A stretch of 64,000 nucleotides of DNA. Origin: an uncultured Granulosicoccus sp. GTDB lineage: Bacteria > Pseudomonadota > Gammaproteobacteria > Granulosicoccales > Granulosicoccaceae. The DNA lies in NCBI GenBank assembly GCA_947492525.1, contig CANLNQ010000003.1, positions 1-64,000 on the forward strand. Direction: 5' to 3'. The notes beneath the pieces were generated by a model. The model searched no databases, was not told the origin of the DNA, and saw nothing but the letters and a program-made list of their open reading frames with translations. The first letter of the stretch is position 1; each line of letters begins with the position of its first letter. The position numbers and the translations under genes were made by a program. Below, piece by piece: positions 8,504 to 17,719 of the stretch.

Positions 8504-8884
8504 GGTGTTGATCTCCGTCTGGATAGCGATTGTCGTCGCAAAAAAAAAGTCTTGTTGCAGTGCAGTATAAAGACGATGTTTTTGCAATGCAACAAGTAGC
8601 GGTGCGTTTATCCTTAAATTTAGGAGAGTTTTCTCGAGGGCAAGTAAAACAACAACTTACCGTATTCATAGGGTTAGTGAATAGCGGTAAATGGTTACAT
8701 GGTGTCACGAGTCTGAAATATTGCGCCGCAGCTTTCCATTGGCATTGAAACCGGCGCGAGCCGGAAGCGTCGCAAAACGGTTGCCGCTACAGCTGCCGCT
8801 CTCTCGCCGCCGGGAAATTGCAACGCAAGGGCGGAGTGGCTGCATCTGGCAGAGAGCCATCAGGCCTGACGGCGCGGCCGGCTT
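8504..8884. other. 381-base intergenic region between phaB and the phasin gene
   Basis: No coding region is seen. It holds the operator pair at 8551-8596. A small hairpin CCGGC-GCGA-GCCGG (8751-8764) reads into TTTC on the minus strand and could act as a weak phaB terminator. Between them lies an AT-richer stretch (8600-8730) without recognisable elements. Confidence 0.6.
8551..8596. promoter_or_regulatory. Candidate PhaR operator pair upstream of the phasin gene
   Basis: CTTGTTGCAGTGCA (8551-8564) is followed by the inverted copy TGCAATGCAACAAG (8583-8596); 13 of 14 positions are complementary. The same motif occurs as a pair upstream of phaB (9672-9722). The pair lies 48-93 bases upstream of the phasin start and overlaps an AT-rich region. 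GCA/TGC-rich palindromic sites are known for PhaR in other proteobacteria; assignment to PhaR here is inference. Confidence 0.6.
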
Positions 8885-9643
8885 TCAGCCGATATGGTAA
8901 CCGCCGTTGACCGATAGATCGGTACCCGTGATATAGCCGCTATTGATGTTCGCCAGAAAGCTGACAGCGCGAGCGATCTCTTCGGGTTCGGCAAAGCGTC
9001 CTACCGGGATCTGCTGGACGATGGATTCGCGCTCGGCCTCCGGTACGGACTGGATCATCGACGACCGAGCGAAGCCAGGCGAGACGCTGTTGACCGTGAT
9101 GCCATCGCGGGCTACTTCGCGCGCCAGGGCCTTGGTAAAGCCTGTCATGTCAGCCTTGGCGGCAGAATAGTTGGTCTGGCCAATCTGCCCGCGTTGCCCA
9201 TTGACTGACGATATGTTGATGATTCTACCGAACTTGCGTTGCGACATCGGAGCGATGGCGGGGCGGCTGACGTTATAGACACCGTCCAGATTGGTGCGAA
9301 TGACAGCCGTCCATTCGGAACGCTCCAGATTGGCCAGTCGGGCGTCGCGTGTGATGCCGGCAGCGTTGACGACCACGGCAATCGGTCCGATTCGCGTATC
9401 GATATCGGCGATGGCCGTCTCACACGCTCGAGAATCCCTGACATCGAAGGTGACAAGTTCGACATCGATCCCCGAGAGCTTGAGTTCTTCGACAACCTCA
9501 ATGCCACGCTGGATGTCAGAGGGGTGGCAGTTGGCAACCACTTTGTAGCCATCGAAGTCAAACTGCTTGCACAAGGCTGCTCCGATGGCACCTGTGCCGC
9601 CTGTTATCAGCACGGTATTCTTGATCATGGCTGCGTCTGTCAT
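8885..9643 (-). CDS. phaB: Acetoacetyl-CoA reductase PhaB
   Basis: NADPH-dependent reduction of acetoacetyl-CoA to (R)-3-hydroxybutyryl-CoA, the monomer for PhaC. The 252-residue SDR has the cofactor motif TGGTGAIG near residue 15, NAAGIT, and the PhaB-specific block NISSVNGQRGQIGQTNY with catalytic Ser, Tyr and Lys (YSAAK). The C-terminus ends DLSVNGGYHIG as in known PhaB proteins. The start at ATG 9643 has AGAG upstream; ATG 9628 is an alternative. Its promoter carries a second PhaR-type motif pair. Confidence 0.95.
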   Translation of the reverse strand: MTDAAMIKNTVLITGGTGAIGAALCKQFDFDGYKVVANCHPSDIQRGIEVVEELKLSGIDVELVTFDVRDSRACETAIADIDTRIGPIAVVVNAAGITRDARLANLERSEWTAVIRTNLDGVYNVSRPAIAPMSQRKFGRIINISSVNGQRGQIGQTNYSAAKADMTGFTKALAREVARDGITVNSVSPGFARSSMIQSVPEAERESIVQQIPVGRFAEPEEIARAVSFLANINSGYITGTDLSVNGGYHIG

Positions 9644-9671
9644 CCACTCTTTCAGTCAGTATCGTTCACTT

Positions 9672-9722
9672 TTTGTTGCGCTGCAATATTTCGAATGTAA
9701 ACGATTAACGCATTGCAACAAG
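9672..9722. promoter_or_regulatory. Candidate PhaR operator pair upstream of phaB
   Basis: TTTGTTGCGCTGCA (9672-9685) and the inverted copy CGCATTGCAACAAG (9709-9722) share the consensus YTTGTTGCRNTGCR with the pair upstream of the phasin gene. The sites lie 29-79 bases upstream of the phaB start, in the 222-base divergent gap with the esterase gene, so they could control both directions. Confidence 0.55.
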
Positions 9723-9865
9723 AAGCGCGCGAATTCAAGATCAGTATTTACAGGCTTAAATATCTGAATAAAGGTAAATTGCCTGCCCGGCTAACATGTT
9801 TAACAGTTAATCGATGTTGCAGTGCTTATAGTGGGGCCTGTATTTGATCTTGCAGGAGCAGATCC

Positions 9866-10840
9866 GTGAGCGTATCAGCATCAAATCGCCCTTTCGCGGT
9901 GGATACCCTGCTGGGCAAGCCTTCGAGCGCGTCATCCAGCGGGCGTTCGATCGATCTGTCGATGACGGGTAGAACGGGTCTGGTGCGTCGCCGCAGGCGC
10001 TATCGTGTGTATCTGCCAGCGGGATACGATGAAACTGAGCGATTGCCTGTTGTCGTGGTCCTGCATGGCTGCAAACAGACACACCTCGATATGCAGAGCA
10101 TTTCCGGGTTCGACGCCATTGCCGATCGTGAACGCTTCATTGTCGTCTACCCGTTCATCACCAGTCATCCCGTGTGGCGGTTTCGCAATTGCTGGGGCTG
10201 GTGGATCCCGCGTCAACGCACGAGAGGCAGGGGCGAGATTGCCGATATTCAGCAGATGGTGGCAACGGTGGTTGCCGATTTTGCTGCCGACCCGACGCGA
10301 TTGCATATCTGCGGATTGTCTGCAGGTGCGGCCATGAGTGTCATAGCTCTGGCAACCCACAGCGATGTCTGGCGCAGCGGCGCAAGCGTTGCCGGCGTGC
10401 CTTATGGTGAAAGCGCCCGAGCGGTGAAATATGCGCGATCGGTTCCGGTCCGTTACAAGCCGATCGCGACATTGAGGCTTCTGCTCCAGCGAGTGCTGCG
10501 GGGAGATGCACCTGATCTGCTGGTGATCCAGTCCGAAGCGGACAGGCTGGTCGATGTGGCCCTGTCGAGGAATCTGGTCGAGATCTGGCGCCAGACTTGT
10601 CGCTTGCATGATCGGCCGGATCGATTCGAGATGGGCAGCACACAGCAGGTTCCCTGGCGATTTGCTCACTACCCGGATGACAAGGGGCATCTCAGGCTCG
10701 GCTATCTGACGGTGGAAAATCTCGAACATGGCTGGATCGGTGGGCAGCCCGGGCCCTACAGCATGCCTGAAGGCCCCAATATCTCCGAGTTGATCTGGGC
10801 GTTCTTCAGCAAGGACAGGGAAATACCCGGCGGTTCCTGA
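9866..10840 (+). CDS. PHB depolymerase-type esterase (Esterase_PHB family)
   Basis: 324 residues. The core starts YRVYLPAGYDETERLPVVVV, then LHGCKQT, the lipase box GLSAGAAM around residue 155 with the nucleophile Ser, an Asp in QSEADRLVD and a C-terminal His in NLEHGWIGG. This matches the extracellular-type PHB depolymerase/feruloyl-esterase family. No obvious signal peptide is present (an N-terminal Ser-rich stretch and RRRRRYR), so an intracellular or non-classical role in polymer mobilisation is likely. It is divergent from phaB and may share its control region. Confidence 0.85.
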   Translation: MSVSASNRPFAVDTLLGKPSSASSSGRSIDLSMTGRTGLVRRRRRYRVYLPAGYDETERLPVVVVLHGCKQTHLDMQSISGFDAIADRERFIVVYPFITSHPVWRFRNCWGWWIPRQRTRGRGEIADIQQMVATVVADFAADPTRLHICGLSAGAAMSVIALATHSDVWRSGASVAGVPYGESARAVKYARSVPVRYKPIATLRLLLQRVLRGDAPDLLVIQSEADRLVDVALSRNLVEIWRQTCRLHDRPDRFEMGSTQQVPWRFAHYPDDKGHLRLGYLTVENLEHGWIGGQPGPYSMPEGPNISELIWAFFSKDREIPGGS

Positions 10841-10882
10841 TTTCGAAACGACGCGGTCTTGCGCAGGAGCCACACTTGCGTC

Positions 10883-10990
10883 CGTTCAACCCGTTCAACC
10901 TAGTCAACCTAGTCAGCCTAGTCAGCCTAGTCAGCCTAGTCAGCCAAGTCAGCCAAGTCAGCCAAGTCAGCCAAGTCAGCCAAGTCAGCC
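10883..10990. repeat. Tandem array of exactly twelve 9-bp units with stepwise change
   Basis: Units in order: cgttcaacc x2, tagtcaacc x1, tagtcagcc x4, aagtcagcc x5, giving 12 x 9 = 108 bases. Change moves in blocks along the array. It fills the space between the convergent esterase and Lrp genes, and the last unit supplies the TGA stop of the Lrp gene (10985-10987). The first units resemble, in reverse complement, those of the array at 60019-60126. Confidence 0.95.
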
Positions 10991-11461
10991 GGGACGGATC
11001 GTGGCGTCGTCCTTGATCAGTTCCAGCACGACATCGGATCGAACCTCATTGACATCTTCATGTGCCAGTAGTTGATCATTGATGAAGCTGGCCAGGCTCT
11101 GCAAGTCCTTGACCCTCACGTGCAGCAGGTAGTCGGCATCGCCGGTGATGGCGCAAGCCAGACGCACTTCATTCAGTGAACTTACCAACTCCCTGAAATT
11201 GACCGATGAGGCCTTGCTGTGAGAATGCAGTCGAACCTTGACGAACGCATTGAGAGCCAGCCCGACAGATGCGGGGTTGACCTCGGCCCGATATCGACTG
11301 ATGACCCCTTGAGTCTCCAGTCGAGCTCGTCGTCTGGATACCTGCGATGCCGATAAACCGATACGATCGCCGATCGTGGCATTGCTGACCGACGCGTCAG
11401 CCTGAAGGTGTATCAGCAGTTCTTTGTCGAATCGATCCATGGATTGATTATGCCTGTCCAT
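10985..11461 (-). CDS. Lrp/AsnC family transcriptional regulator
   Basis: About 158 residues from ATG 11461; ATG 11440 (MDRFDKELL) is also possible. The N-terminal HTH is FDKELLIHLQADASVSNATI followed by GLSASQVSRRRARLETQGVI. The C-terminal RAM/ACT-like domain has ACAITGDADYLLHVRVKD. Such proteins sense amino acids and usually control nearby transport or catabolic genes. The stop codon is inside the 9-bp repeat array, so array length changes could alter the C-terminus. Target unknown. Confidence 0.88.
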   Translation of the reverse strand: MDRHNQSMDRFDKELLIHLQADASVSNATIGDRIGLSASQVSRRRARLETQGVISRYRAEVNPASVGLALNAFVKVRLHSHSKASSVNFRELVSSLNEVRLACAITGDADYLLHVRVKDLQSLASFINDQLLAHEDVNEVRSDVVLELIKDDATIRPG

Positions 11462-11567
11462 CGTCACATCGGCCACGATGTCGTCGCCTGCACCGGATCA
11501 TTGAGAATCAGAACGGCACGTCACGCACCCGGTAGGCCGCTTTTTGACGCATGTTCCCGAGGGGGTC

Positions 11568-12038
11568 TCAGGCCGCGAGCAGGGCGCAATCGCGTTCTAT
11601 CAACAGTGCGTGAATATCTTCAGGCAGGTTCAGCCAGAATCTGCGTTCCGCCCAGGAAAGCGAACTCAAGCGGTAGCGTAGCGGGTGTTGCCTGACGGGT
11701 TGAGCCCGTCGCAGTCTGGCAAGCAGTCTGGCTTCCTCGGACGTGTCAACGGGTTCAGGCAAACTGCAAACATGGTCGGGCAGGTAGGCCAGAGACAACA
11801 ACAGCGCTGCGGGGCAATCGTCATGCTGCTCGCGCGTATAGAGTGCTCGCCGAACGCGCTCGCAATCGCCTGCATCCCGATAGCCGTTCCGACAACACAG
11901 TGTGTGCAGTATTTCCAGTTTCTGTTCGTGAGGAAAACGGGTTCTTTCGGGAACAGCCTCGTCAATCAGCAGAAAGTCCGAGCGCCATACCTGCCTTCGC
12001 AGAAACTCGGCGATAGTGAAGGGAGTGTCATTGGCCAT
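11568..12038 (-). CDS. Protein of unknown function, 156 residues
   Basis: I do not recognise a family. The protein is rich in Leu, Arg and Glu, with no signal peptide or membrane span. A cysteine pair occurs at HTLCCRNGYRDAGDCE and a Trp-rich motif at LSWAERRFWLNLPEDI near the C-terminus. ATG 12038 is preferred to a TTG two codons earlier. It lies 189 bases downstream of the FAD/Fe-S dehydrogenase on the same strand, so it may be co-transcribed. Coding status is supported by length and lack of competing frames, not by homology. Confidence 0.55.
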   Translation of the reverse strand: MANDTPFTIAEFLRRQVWRSDFLLIDEAVPERTRFPHEQKLEILHTLCCRNGYRDAGDCERVRRALYTREQHDDCPAALLLSLAYLPDHVCSLPEPVDTSEEARLLARLRRAQPVRQHPLRYRLSSLSWAERRFWLNLPEDIHALLIERDCALLAA

Positions 12039-12227
12039 CGGCAAAAATGGCTCGCATCAGCGATCATCAACAGTCATGAGGCGCTAGCGGCCATTTTCGC
12101 GAAAAGCTTGAATCAGCTCTCCCACGTCATGTGGAAGACATCCGCTGTCGAGCTGCCTGACACGGATCTTCTTCCGCCCCTGGTGAGAGCCCTTTGGCCA
12201 AGAGAATCGTTCTACTGGCAAATTCTT

Positions 12228-15125
12228 CTACAGGCATTTTTCCAGCACCTGGACCGGGTGCAGGACCTGAGCCTGCGTATGGTCGTGAATCTGTTCGTGA
12301 CAACTGAAGCCATTCGTGACGATCACTGTCTCGGGGGGGCGGTTGTCCAGTGCCGGCTTCAGCTTTCGAGCGAACAGAGCCAGCCCCAGCGCTCGTGTCC
12401 GGGCGCGCATGCCGAAGGTGCCAGCCATGCCACAGCAACTGCTCTCCGGTTCATCCAATCGTGTGAAGCATCGCTGCATCCACTGTCGCTCGTGAGGCAG
12501 TCCTGAGGATTTGTCATGGCAGTGAAGATGCATGATGCCCGCTGGCAGGGTTCGTTTCAGCTCGGTGCCATGTTGTGACAACAGGGACGTCAGCGTCATC
12601 GCTCGCGCATTCAGGTCGGCGGCGCGTGGGTCGGATGGGAACAGCCGCATCATTTCATCCCGGAACACAGACAGGCAGGAGGGCTCCAGCACGACAACGG
12701 CAGCCCCTGCAGGCAACTCTGGATGAAACTCATCGAGCAACTGTGTCAGTTGCTGGCGAGCCTGTTCGAGGAACCCGTATTCATACAAGGGGCGACCACA
12801 ACAGAAACGAGCCTGTGCCACCGCGACCTGAAAGCCTGCCTTGCACAGCACCTTGACGGCACTGATCAGCACCGGCGCATGGTAGTGCGCATTGACCGAA
12901 TCTGCCCACAGCACGGTGACCGGTGCAGTGCTGTCTCCGAACCAGCTGAAGCCTGCATCCTGTCTGTCGGCGTTGAGTTGTGTCCATCGCCGAAAGGATG
13001 GACTGCTCAGGGTGGGCAGGGTCTTGTCCGGGCTGAGGCCCAGGGCTCGTCCTGCCAGCCTGCCAGGCAGGCTCTTCTGCAGCCAGTTCATGAGCCACGG
13101 TGCTTTCGCCAGCAGCGGAAGGTAGTTGACGATCGTCCGGGCGAACACATGATGATGGAGTGGTCGTTTTCTACCCTGATAATGAGCCGACATGAATTCT
13201 GCCTTGTAGGCGGCGATATCAACCTGCGTCGGGCAGTCGTGCTTGCAGGCCTTGCAGGACAGACAGTGCTCCAGTGAATCCGCAATCTGCGTATTGTTCC
13301 ATCCATCCTTGATGACCTCGCCACGCACCAGCTCGTGCAACAGGTGAGCGCGACCTCGAGTGGAAAAGCGTTCCTCGCCACTGGCCTGGTAACTCGGACA
13401 CATTGCGCCTGAGAGTGAGCGGCACTTTCCCATGCCGATGCAGCGTTCGGAGGCTCGGGAAAACCCCCCGAGATCTTCCACGAACTGCAGCGTGGTGGGT
13501 ATGTTCGGGCGCTGGTAATCGGGGCCGAAGCGCAGGTTTTCATCCATGCGGTAGGCGTCGATCAACTTGCCGGGATTCATGCCCGACTGCGGGTCCCAGA
13601 TTGCCTTGAAGTCACGGAATGCTTCCATGAGTCGCTCGCCGAACATGATGGGCAGAAATTCGGCCTTGGCCTGCCCATCTCCGTGCTCACCCGACAGAGA
13701 GCCTCCATAACGCACCACGAGGTGTGCAATCTCGTTACTGAATGCTCGCCATTGTTCAACACCATTGGGGGTGCGTGTATCGAAGGTGATACGCGCGTGT
13801 ATGCAACCATCGCCAAAGTGCCCATACAGGCTGGTGGTGTAGCCATAGCGATCAACCAGGGCCTGAAATTCACGCAGGTAGTCACCCAGTTGCATGGGGT
13901 CGACTGCCGTGTCTTCCCAACCGACCACGGGATCCGGTGCATGCGGGTCCAGACTCATTGATGTGGCTGATGCCCCCTGTTCGCGGATACTCCACAGAGC
14001 GCCAGTCTCTGCCGGATCTGGCACCTGTCTGACCGACAGGATACGAGTGCTGGCATTCATGGCATCTTCGAACGCTCGGCAGCGTTCATCCAGCACGGTT
14101 TCAGTCTCGGCTGCCAGTTCGACCAGCAGCCAGGCCCTGCCTTCGGGCAGCAGGGAAATTTCGCGAGCCTTCAGCTGCCGGGCCTCGAGCCCGCCGATGA
14201 TGTTCCAGTCCAGACCTTCCATGGCAATGGGCTGGAACGGCATGATGTCCGGTACGCTATCCCCGGCGATGAAGATATCCTCGAAGCCGAGTACCAGCAG
14301 GCGCCGGCAGACAGGGTTCTCGATAAGGCTTACGCGGGCTTGCAGTATGCTGACGCAAGTGCCTTCCGAGCCCACCAGTGCGCGAGCAACGTTGAAGCCG
14401 TTCTCGGGAAGCAGCTGATCCAGATTGTAACCAGACACGCGCCGCTTGATATCAGGGTAGCGATCGCGTATGTCCTGCGCGTATCGATCACGCAGCTCCT
14501 TCAGCTGTGCATGAATTCTGGCTCTGGCATCATCGCCTGCGATGATGGTTTCCAGTTCTTCCTCGCTGACGGGGCCTACCCACATCTGTTCGCCAGCGCG
14601 GGTGAGTACTTCCAGTTCAAGCACATTCTCGACCGTCTTGCCGGCGAGCATGGAGCGTGGCCCGCAGGAATTGTTGCCTATCATGCCACCCAGGGTGCAG
14701 CGGCTATGTGTGGCTGGATCTGGCCCGAAGGTCAGGCCGTGGACCTCGGCAGCGGCCTTCAGCGAGTCGCAGATGATTCCCGGCTCCACCAGCGCTGTAC
14801 GATTGGCCACATCAATGGAGATGACACGGTTCATGAAGCGCGAACAATCCAGTATCACGGCTTCGTTGACACACTGTCCATTCTGCGAAGTGCCACCGCC
14901 ACGCATCAATACGGGGAGGTCATGTTCACGGCATAGCGCGACCGTCGTGCGGATATCGTCGCTGTGCATCGGATAGACAACACCCAGTGGAATCTGGCGG
15001 TAGTTGGAGGCATCACTGGTATACAGAGCCACACCGGCCGAACTGAAGTCGCATTCGCCCTGGATCTGGCTTGAAAGGCTTTGATGAAACGATTCGAGTG
15101 AGCTGTGATGAAGTGCTGATGTCAT
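12228..15125 (-). CDS. FAD-linked and 4Fe-4S D-2-hydroxyacid dehydrogenase (YdiJ/Dld type)
   Basis: About 965 residues in two halves. The N-terminal half is a VAO-type FAD domain (LPVLMRGGGTSQNGQ; TLGGMIGNNSCGPRS) with the FAD-oxidase C-terminal cap (YGHFGDGCIHARITF; LSGEHGDGQAK). The C-terminal half has ferredoxin-type clusters (CIGMGKCRS...MCPSY and CLSCKACKHDCPTQVD). CCG-type motifs follow (RFCCGRPLYEYG; SSCCGMAGTFGM). This is the layout of E. coli YdiJ, a D-2-hydroxyglutarate dehydrogenase, and of D-lactate dehydrogenases feeding electrons to the respiratory chain. The frame extends to an ATG at 15173 with no better ribosome site. Substrate is not determinable. Confidence 0.88.
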   Translation of the reverse strand: MTSALHHSSLESFHQSLSSQIQGECDFSSAGVALYTSDASNYRQIPLGVVYPMHSDDIRTTVALCREHDLPVLMRGGGTSQNGQCVNEAVILDCSRFMNRVISIDVANRTALVEPGIICDSLKAAAEVHGLTFGPDPATHSRCTLGGMIGNNSCGPRSMLAGKTVENVLELEVLTRAGEQMWVGPVSEEELETIIAGDDARARIHAQLKELRDRYAQDIRDRYPDIKRRVSGYNLDQLLPENGFNVARALVGSEGTCVSILQARVSLIENPVCRRLLVLGFEDIFIAGDSVPDIMPFQPIAMEGLDWNIIGGLEARQLKAREISLLPEGRAWLLVELAAETETVLDERCRAFEDAMNASTRILSVRQVPDPAETGALWSIREQGASATSMSLDPHAPDPVVGWEDTAVDPMQLGDYLREFQALVDRYGYTTSLYGHFGDGCIHARITFDTRTPNGVEQWRAFSNEIAHLVVRYGGSLSGEHGDGQAKAEFLPIMFGERLMEAFRDFKAIWDPQSGMNPGKLIDAYRMDENLRFGPDYQRPNIPTTLQFVEDLGGFSRASERCIGMGKCRSLSGAMCPSYQASGEERFSTRGRAHLLHELVRGEVIKDGWNNTQIADSLEHCLSCKACKHDCPTQVDIAAYKAEFMSAHYQGRKRPLHHHVFARTIVNYLPLLAKAPWLMNWLQKSLPGRLAGRALGLSPDKTLPTLSSPSFRRWTQLNADRQDAGFSWFGDSTAPVTVLWADSVNAHYHAPVLISAVKVLCKAGFQVAVAQARFCCGRPLYEYGFLEQARQQLTQLLDEFHPELPAGAAVVVLEPSCLSVFRDEMMRLFPSDPRAADLNARAMTLTSLLSQHGTELKRTLPAGIMHLHCHDKSSGLPHERQWMQRCFTRLDEPESSCCGMAGTFGMRARTRALGLALFARKLKPALDNRPPETVIVTNGFSCHEQIHDHTQAQVLHPVQVLEKCL

Positions 15126-15383
15126 GGGCTGGGTGCAGACGCGATGGGATGGTCGCTGGATCAAGCGACACATGAACGGTGGGTAGTGCTCATGTTACCA
15201 ACAGAGGCGAACGTCGGTGTGCTGCGTGTCGAGGCGCACGGCGCTCCTCAGGGGGGCTGTCCGGTTGGTGCCGGTTCTCTGTGAGCCTGGCTGCGTGGGC
15301 CGCTTATGACAATCCACTGCGCGATGTGCGACAAGTCAGTTATGATCAGTGGCCAATCACACGGCAATTGTGGACTACCCGCC

Positions 15384-16412
15384 ATGACATACCTGCCTGC
15401 TGAAGGGCGTTACAGCACTATGCCTTACCGACGATGTGGCAACTCCGGTCTGTTGCTGCCGGCAATTTCCATCGGGCTGTGGCACAACTTCGGCCATGAC
15501 GTGGCCTTCCAGACACAGAAGGAGATCTGTCGCACTGCGTTCGACAGCGGCATTACACACTTTGACCTGGCCAACAATTACGGCCCGCCGCCCGGATCGG
15601 CAGAGACGGCATTTGGCAAGATCCTGAAAAGCGATTTCAGCGCCTATCGGGATGAACTCATCATCTCGTCCAAGGCGGGTTACAACATGTGGCCTGGCCC
15701 TTATGGCGACTTCGGCAGTCGCAAGTATCTGATCGCGTCCTGCGATCAGAGTCTGAAGCGCCTGGGCGTCGACTACGTGGACATTTTCTATTCACATCGC
15801 TTCGATCCGGACACGCCTCTGGAGGAAACGATGGGGGCGCTGGATCATATCGTGCGCTCCGGCAGGGCGTTGTATGTCGGTATCTCCTCCTATAACTCCG
15901 AGCGGACGCGAGAAGCGGTTGCCATTCTCGAGAGTCTGGGTACGCCTTGCCTCATCCACCAACCCAGCTACAACATGATCAATCGATGGGTGGAAACAGA
16001 CGGATTGAAGCAGACTCTGAAGGAGCTGGGGGTGGGATCCATCGCCTATACGCCACTGGCGCAGGGCATGCTGACCGACAAGTATCTGAACGGCATTCCC
16101 GAAGGCAGTCGTGCCACGCAAGGCAAGTCGCTGAAGCGTTCCTTCATTACCGACCGAGCCATAGAAAGCATACGTGCACTCAACGAGATTGCAGCGGCAC
16201 GGGGCCAGAGTCTGGCGCAGATGGCCATTGCCTGGGTCTTGCGTAATGAGGGCATCACGACAGCACTGATCGGGGCATCGAAACCCGAGCAGGTCGTGCA
16301 ATGCGTCGGGGCCGTGGACAATCTGGAATTCACTCAGGCGGAACTGGATGCGATCGATGCCAGCGCCAGCGAGGAGGACATCAACCTGTGGGCGAAGTCC
16401 TCGAATTCCTGA
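15384..16412 (+). CDS. Aldo/keto reductase of the YghZ (L-glyceraldehyde 3-phosphate reductase) type
   Basis: 342 residues from ATG 15384 (MTYLPAEGRYSTMPYRRCG). The catalytic tetrad is visible in HFDLANNYGPPPGSAE (Asp, Tyr), IISSKAGYNMWPGPYG (Lys) and IFYSHRFDPDTPLEE (His). PPPGSAE, KAGYNMWPGPYG and SYNSERTREA are signatures shared with E. coli YghZ and Kv-beta-like reductases. The enzyme detoxifies L-glyceraldehyde 3-phosphate and methylglyoxal-like aldehydes in E. coli; that activity is inferred here. It is divergent from the FAD dehydrogenase across a 258-base gap. Confidence 0.88.
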   Translation: MTYLPAEGRYSTMPYRRCGNSGLLLPAISIGLWHNFGHDVAFQTQKEICRTAFDSGITHFDLANNYGPPPGSAETAFGKILKSDFSAYRDELIISSKAGYNMWPGPYGDFGSRKYLIASCDQSLKRLGVDYVDIFYSHRFDPDTPLEETMGALDHIVRSGRALYVGISSYNSERTREAVAILESLGTPCLIHQPSYNMINRWVETDGLKQTLKELGVGSIAYTPLAQGMLTDKYLNGIPEGSRATQGKSLKRSFITDRAIESIRALNEIAAARGQSLAQMAIAWVLRNEGITTALIGASKPEQVVQCVGAVDNLEFTQAELDAIDASASEEDINLWAKSSNS

Positions 16413-16482
16413 GTGTCAGCGTGCGCAGGACCGGTTGGACAGCGCATTGACTGTGAACCGATGAATGGACGGGAGGGGTAGC

Positions 16483-16749
16483 ATGGCAGGTGGATGGTCG
16501 AGAGATGGTGCCGTACAGGACCAGATCGATGCAAGCGTGGATGAGGCGGTAACGCGAGCCAGGCAGAGCTTGCCGACGGGCGAGAGCAGCGTGTTCTGTG
16601 AGGAATGCGAAAAGAAAATTCCCGAGGCTCGTCGACAGGCAATCAAGGGTGTCAGACTTTGCGTGACATGCCAGGAGGCAGTTGATGCCAAGTCAGACGC
16701 CTCGGGCGGTGTGAACAGACGGGGCAGCAAGGACAGTCAGTTGCGCTGA
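16483..16749 (+). CDS. Small DksA/TraR-type C4 zinc-finger protein (YbiI-like)
   Basis: 88 residues from ATG 16483, which has a strong GGGAGGGG ribosome site. The core is FCEECEKKIPEARRQA then GVRLCVTCQ, a C-x2-C...C-x2-C zinc finger of the DksA/TraR class. It lacks the long coiled coil of DksA and looks like the short YbiI/YjiA group of unknown function. It is flanked by the reductase and the DMT transporter on the same strand, 38 bases before the latter. Confidence 0.85.
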   Translation: MAGGWSRDGAVQDQIDASVDEAVTRARQSLPTGESSVFCEECEKKIPEARRQAIKGVRLCVTCQEAVDAKSDASGGVNRRGSKDSQLR

Positions 16750-16787
16750 TGACACCCACCGCGCCCTAGCGGCCGTGAAAGAACCTG

Positions 16788-17681
16788 ATGAAATTATTGA
16801 TAGCATGCGCGCCGGCCATCTTCCTGTTGCTGTGGTCGGGCGGTTTCACGGTGGCCAAACTGGGTATCAGCGATGCTGACCCACTGACCCTGCTGGCCTT
16901 GCGCTATGCCTGTGTGCTTGTCATTCTGTTGCCATTCTTCCTGTATGTCAGGCCAGCCCTGCCACGCACGCGTGCGCAATGGTTCCATCTGTGTTTTGTC
17001 GGCTTTCTCATTCAGGTCGTGTATTTCGGCACCGCATGGATGGCGTTTTCCAATGGTGGATCTGCCGGTACGGTGGCCCTGATCACCTCGCTTCAGCCCA
17101 TACTCGTGGCGCTGATCATGCCGATGCTGTCGCAGGAAAGCGTGTCGTTCAAACGTTGGGCGGGACTGCTGCTCGGTTTGACTGGTACCACGATGGTATT
17201 GGCGGGAAACTCCGGTATCGACGTGATCAGCCTGACCGTGCTGCTGTTCGCCGTGGCAGCGTTGATCTCCTTCACCCTTGCAACCATCTGGGAGAAGCGG
17301 TTCGGTATCGGGCATCACCCCTTGACATCGAACCTGCTGCAATATGCCGTTGGTCTGGCGGGTACGCTGCCGTTGGCATGGCTCTTCGAACCCATGCATG
17401 TCAGTGTGACCGTGCCGTTCCTGTTTTCCCTGGCGTATCTGGTGCTGGGTAATTCACTGCTGGCCATCAGTCTGCTGCTGATGATGATACGCCGAGGTGA
17501 GGCAACCCGTGTGTCTGCCTTGTTCTTTCTGGTGCCGCCGGTTTCCGCTTTCATCGCCTGGCTGGTACTGGGCGAACAGATGACGACGCTGGCCTGGCTG
17601 GGTATGGGGGTGGCGGCCGTCGGCGTCTGGCTGACCACACGCCGCAAGGTGGAAGCAGTCAACAAGCCGGTGTTCGAATGA
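16788..17681 (+). CDS. EamA/DMT-superfamily transporter
   Basis: 297 residues made of about ten hydrophobic helices in two EamA repeats. The first begins IFLLLWSGGFTVAKLG and the second around LISFTLATIWEKRFG, ending AWLGMGVAAVGVWLTTRR. These permeases export small metabolites or amino acids across the inner membrane. Substrate unknown. It is convergent with the universal stress protein gene, 38 bases away. Confidence 0.9.
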   Translation: MKLLIACAPAIFLLLWSGGFTVAKLGISDADPLTLLALRYACVLVILLPFFLYVRPALPRTRAQWFHLCFVGFLIQVVYFGTAWMAFSNGGSAGTVALITSLQPILVALIMPMLSQESVSFKRWAGLLLGLTGTTMVLAGNSGIDVISLTVLLFAVAALISFTLATIWEKRFGIGHHPLTSNLLQYAVGLAGTLPLAWLFEPMHVSVTVPFLFSLAYLVLGNSLLAISLLLMMIRRGEATRVSALFFLVPPVSAFIAWLVLGEQMTTLAWLGMGVAAVGVWLTTRRKVEAVNKPVFE

Positions 17682-17719
17682 TGCGTTCGAGTGACCAGCT
17701 TGCTGACAGTGAGCCCGGT

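Noticed and set aside
10883-10990. CRISPR array
   Set aside because: Units are directly adjacent 9-mers with no spacers, and no cas genes are present.
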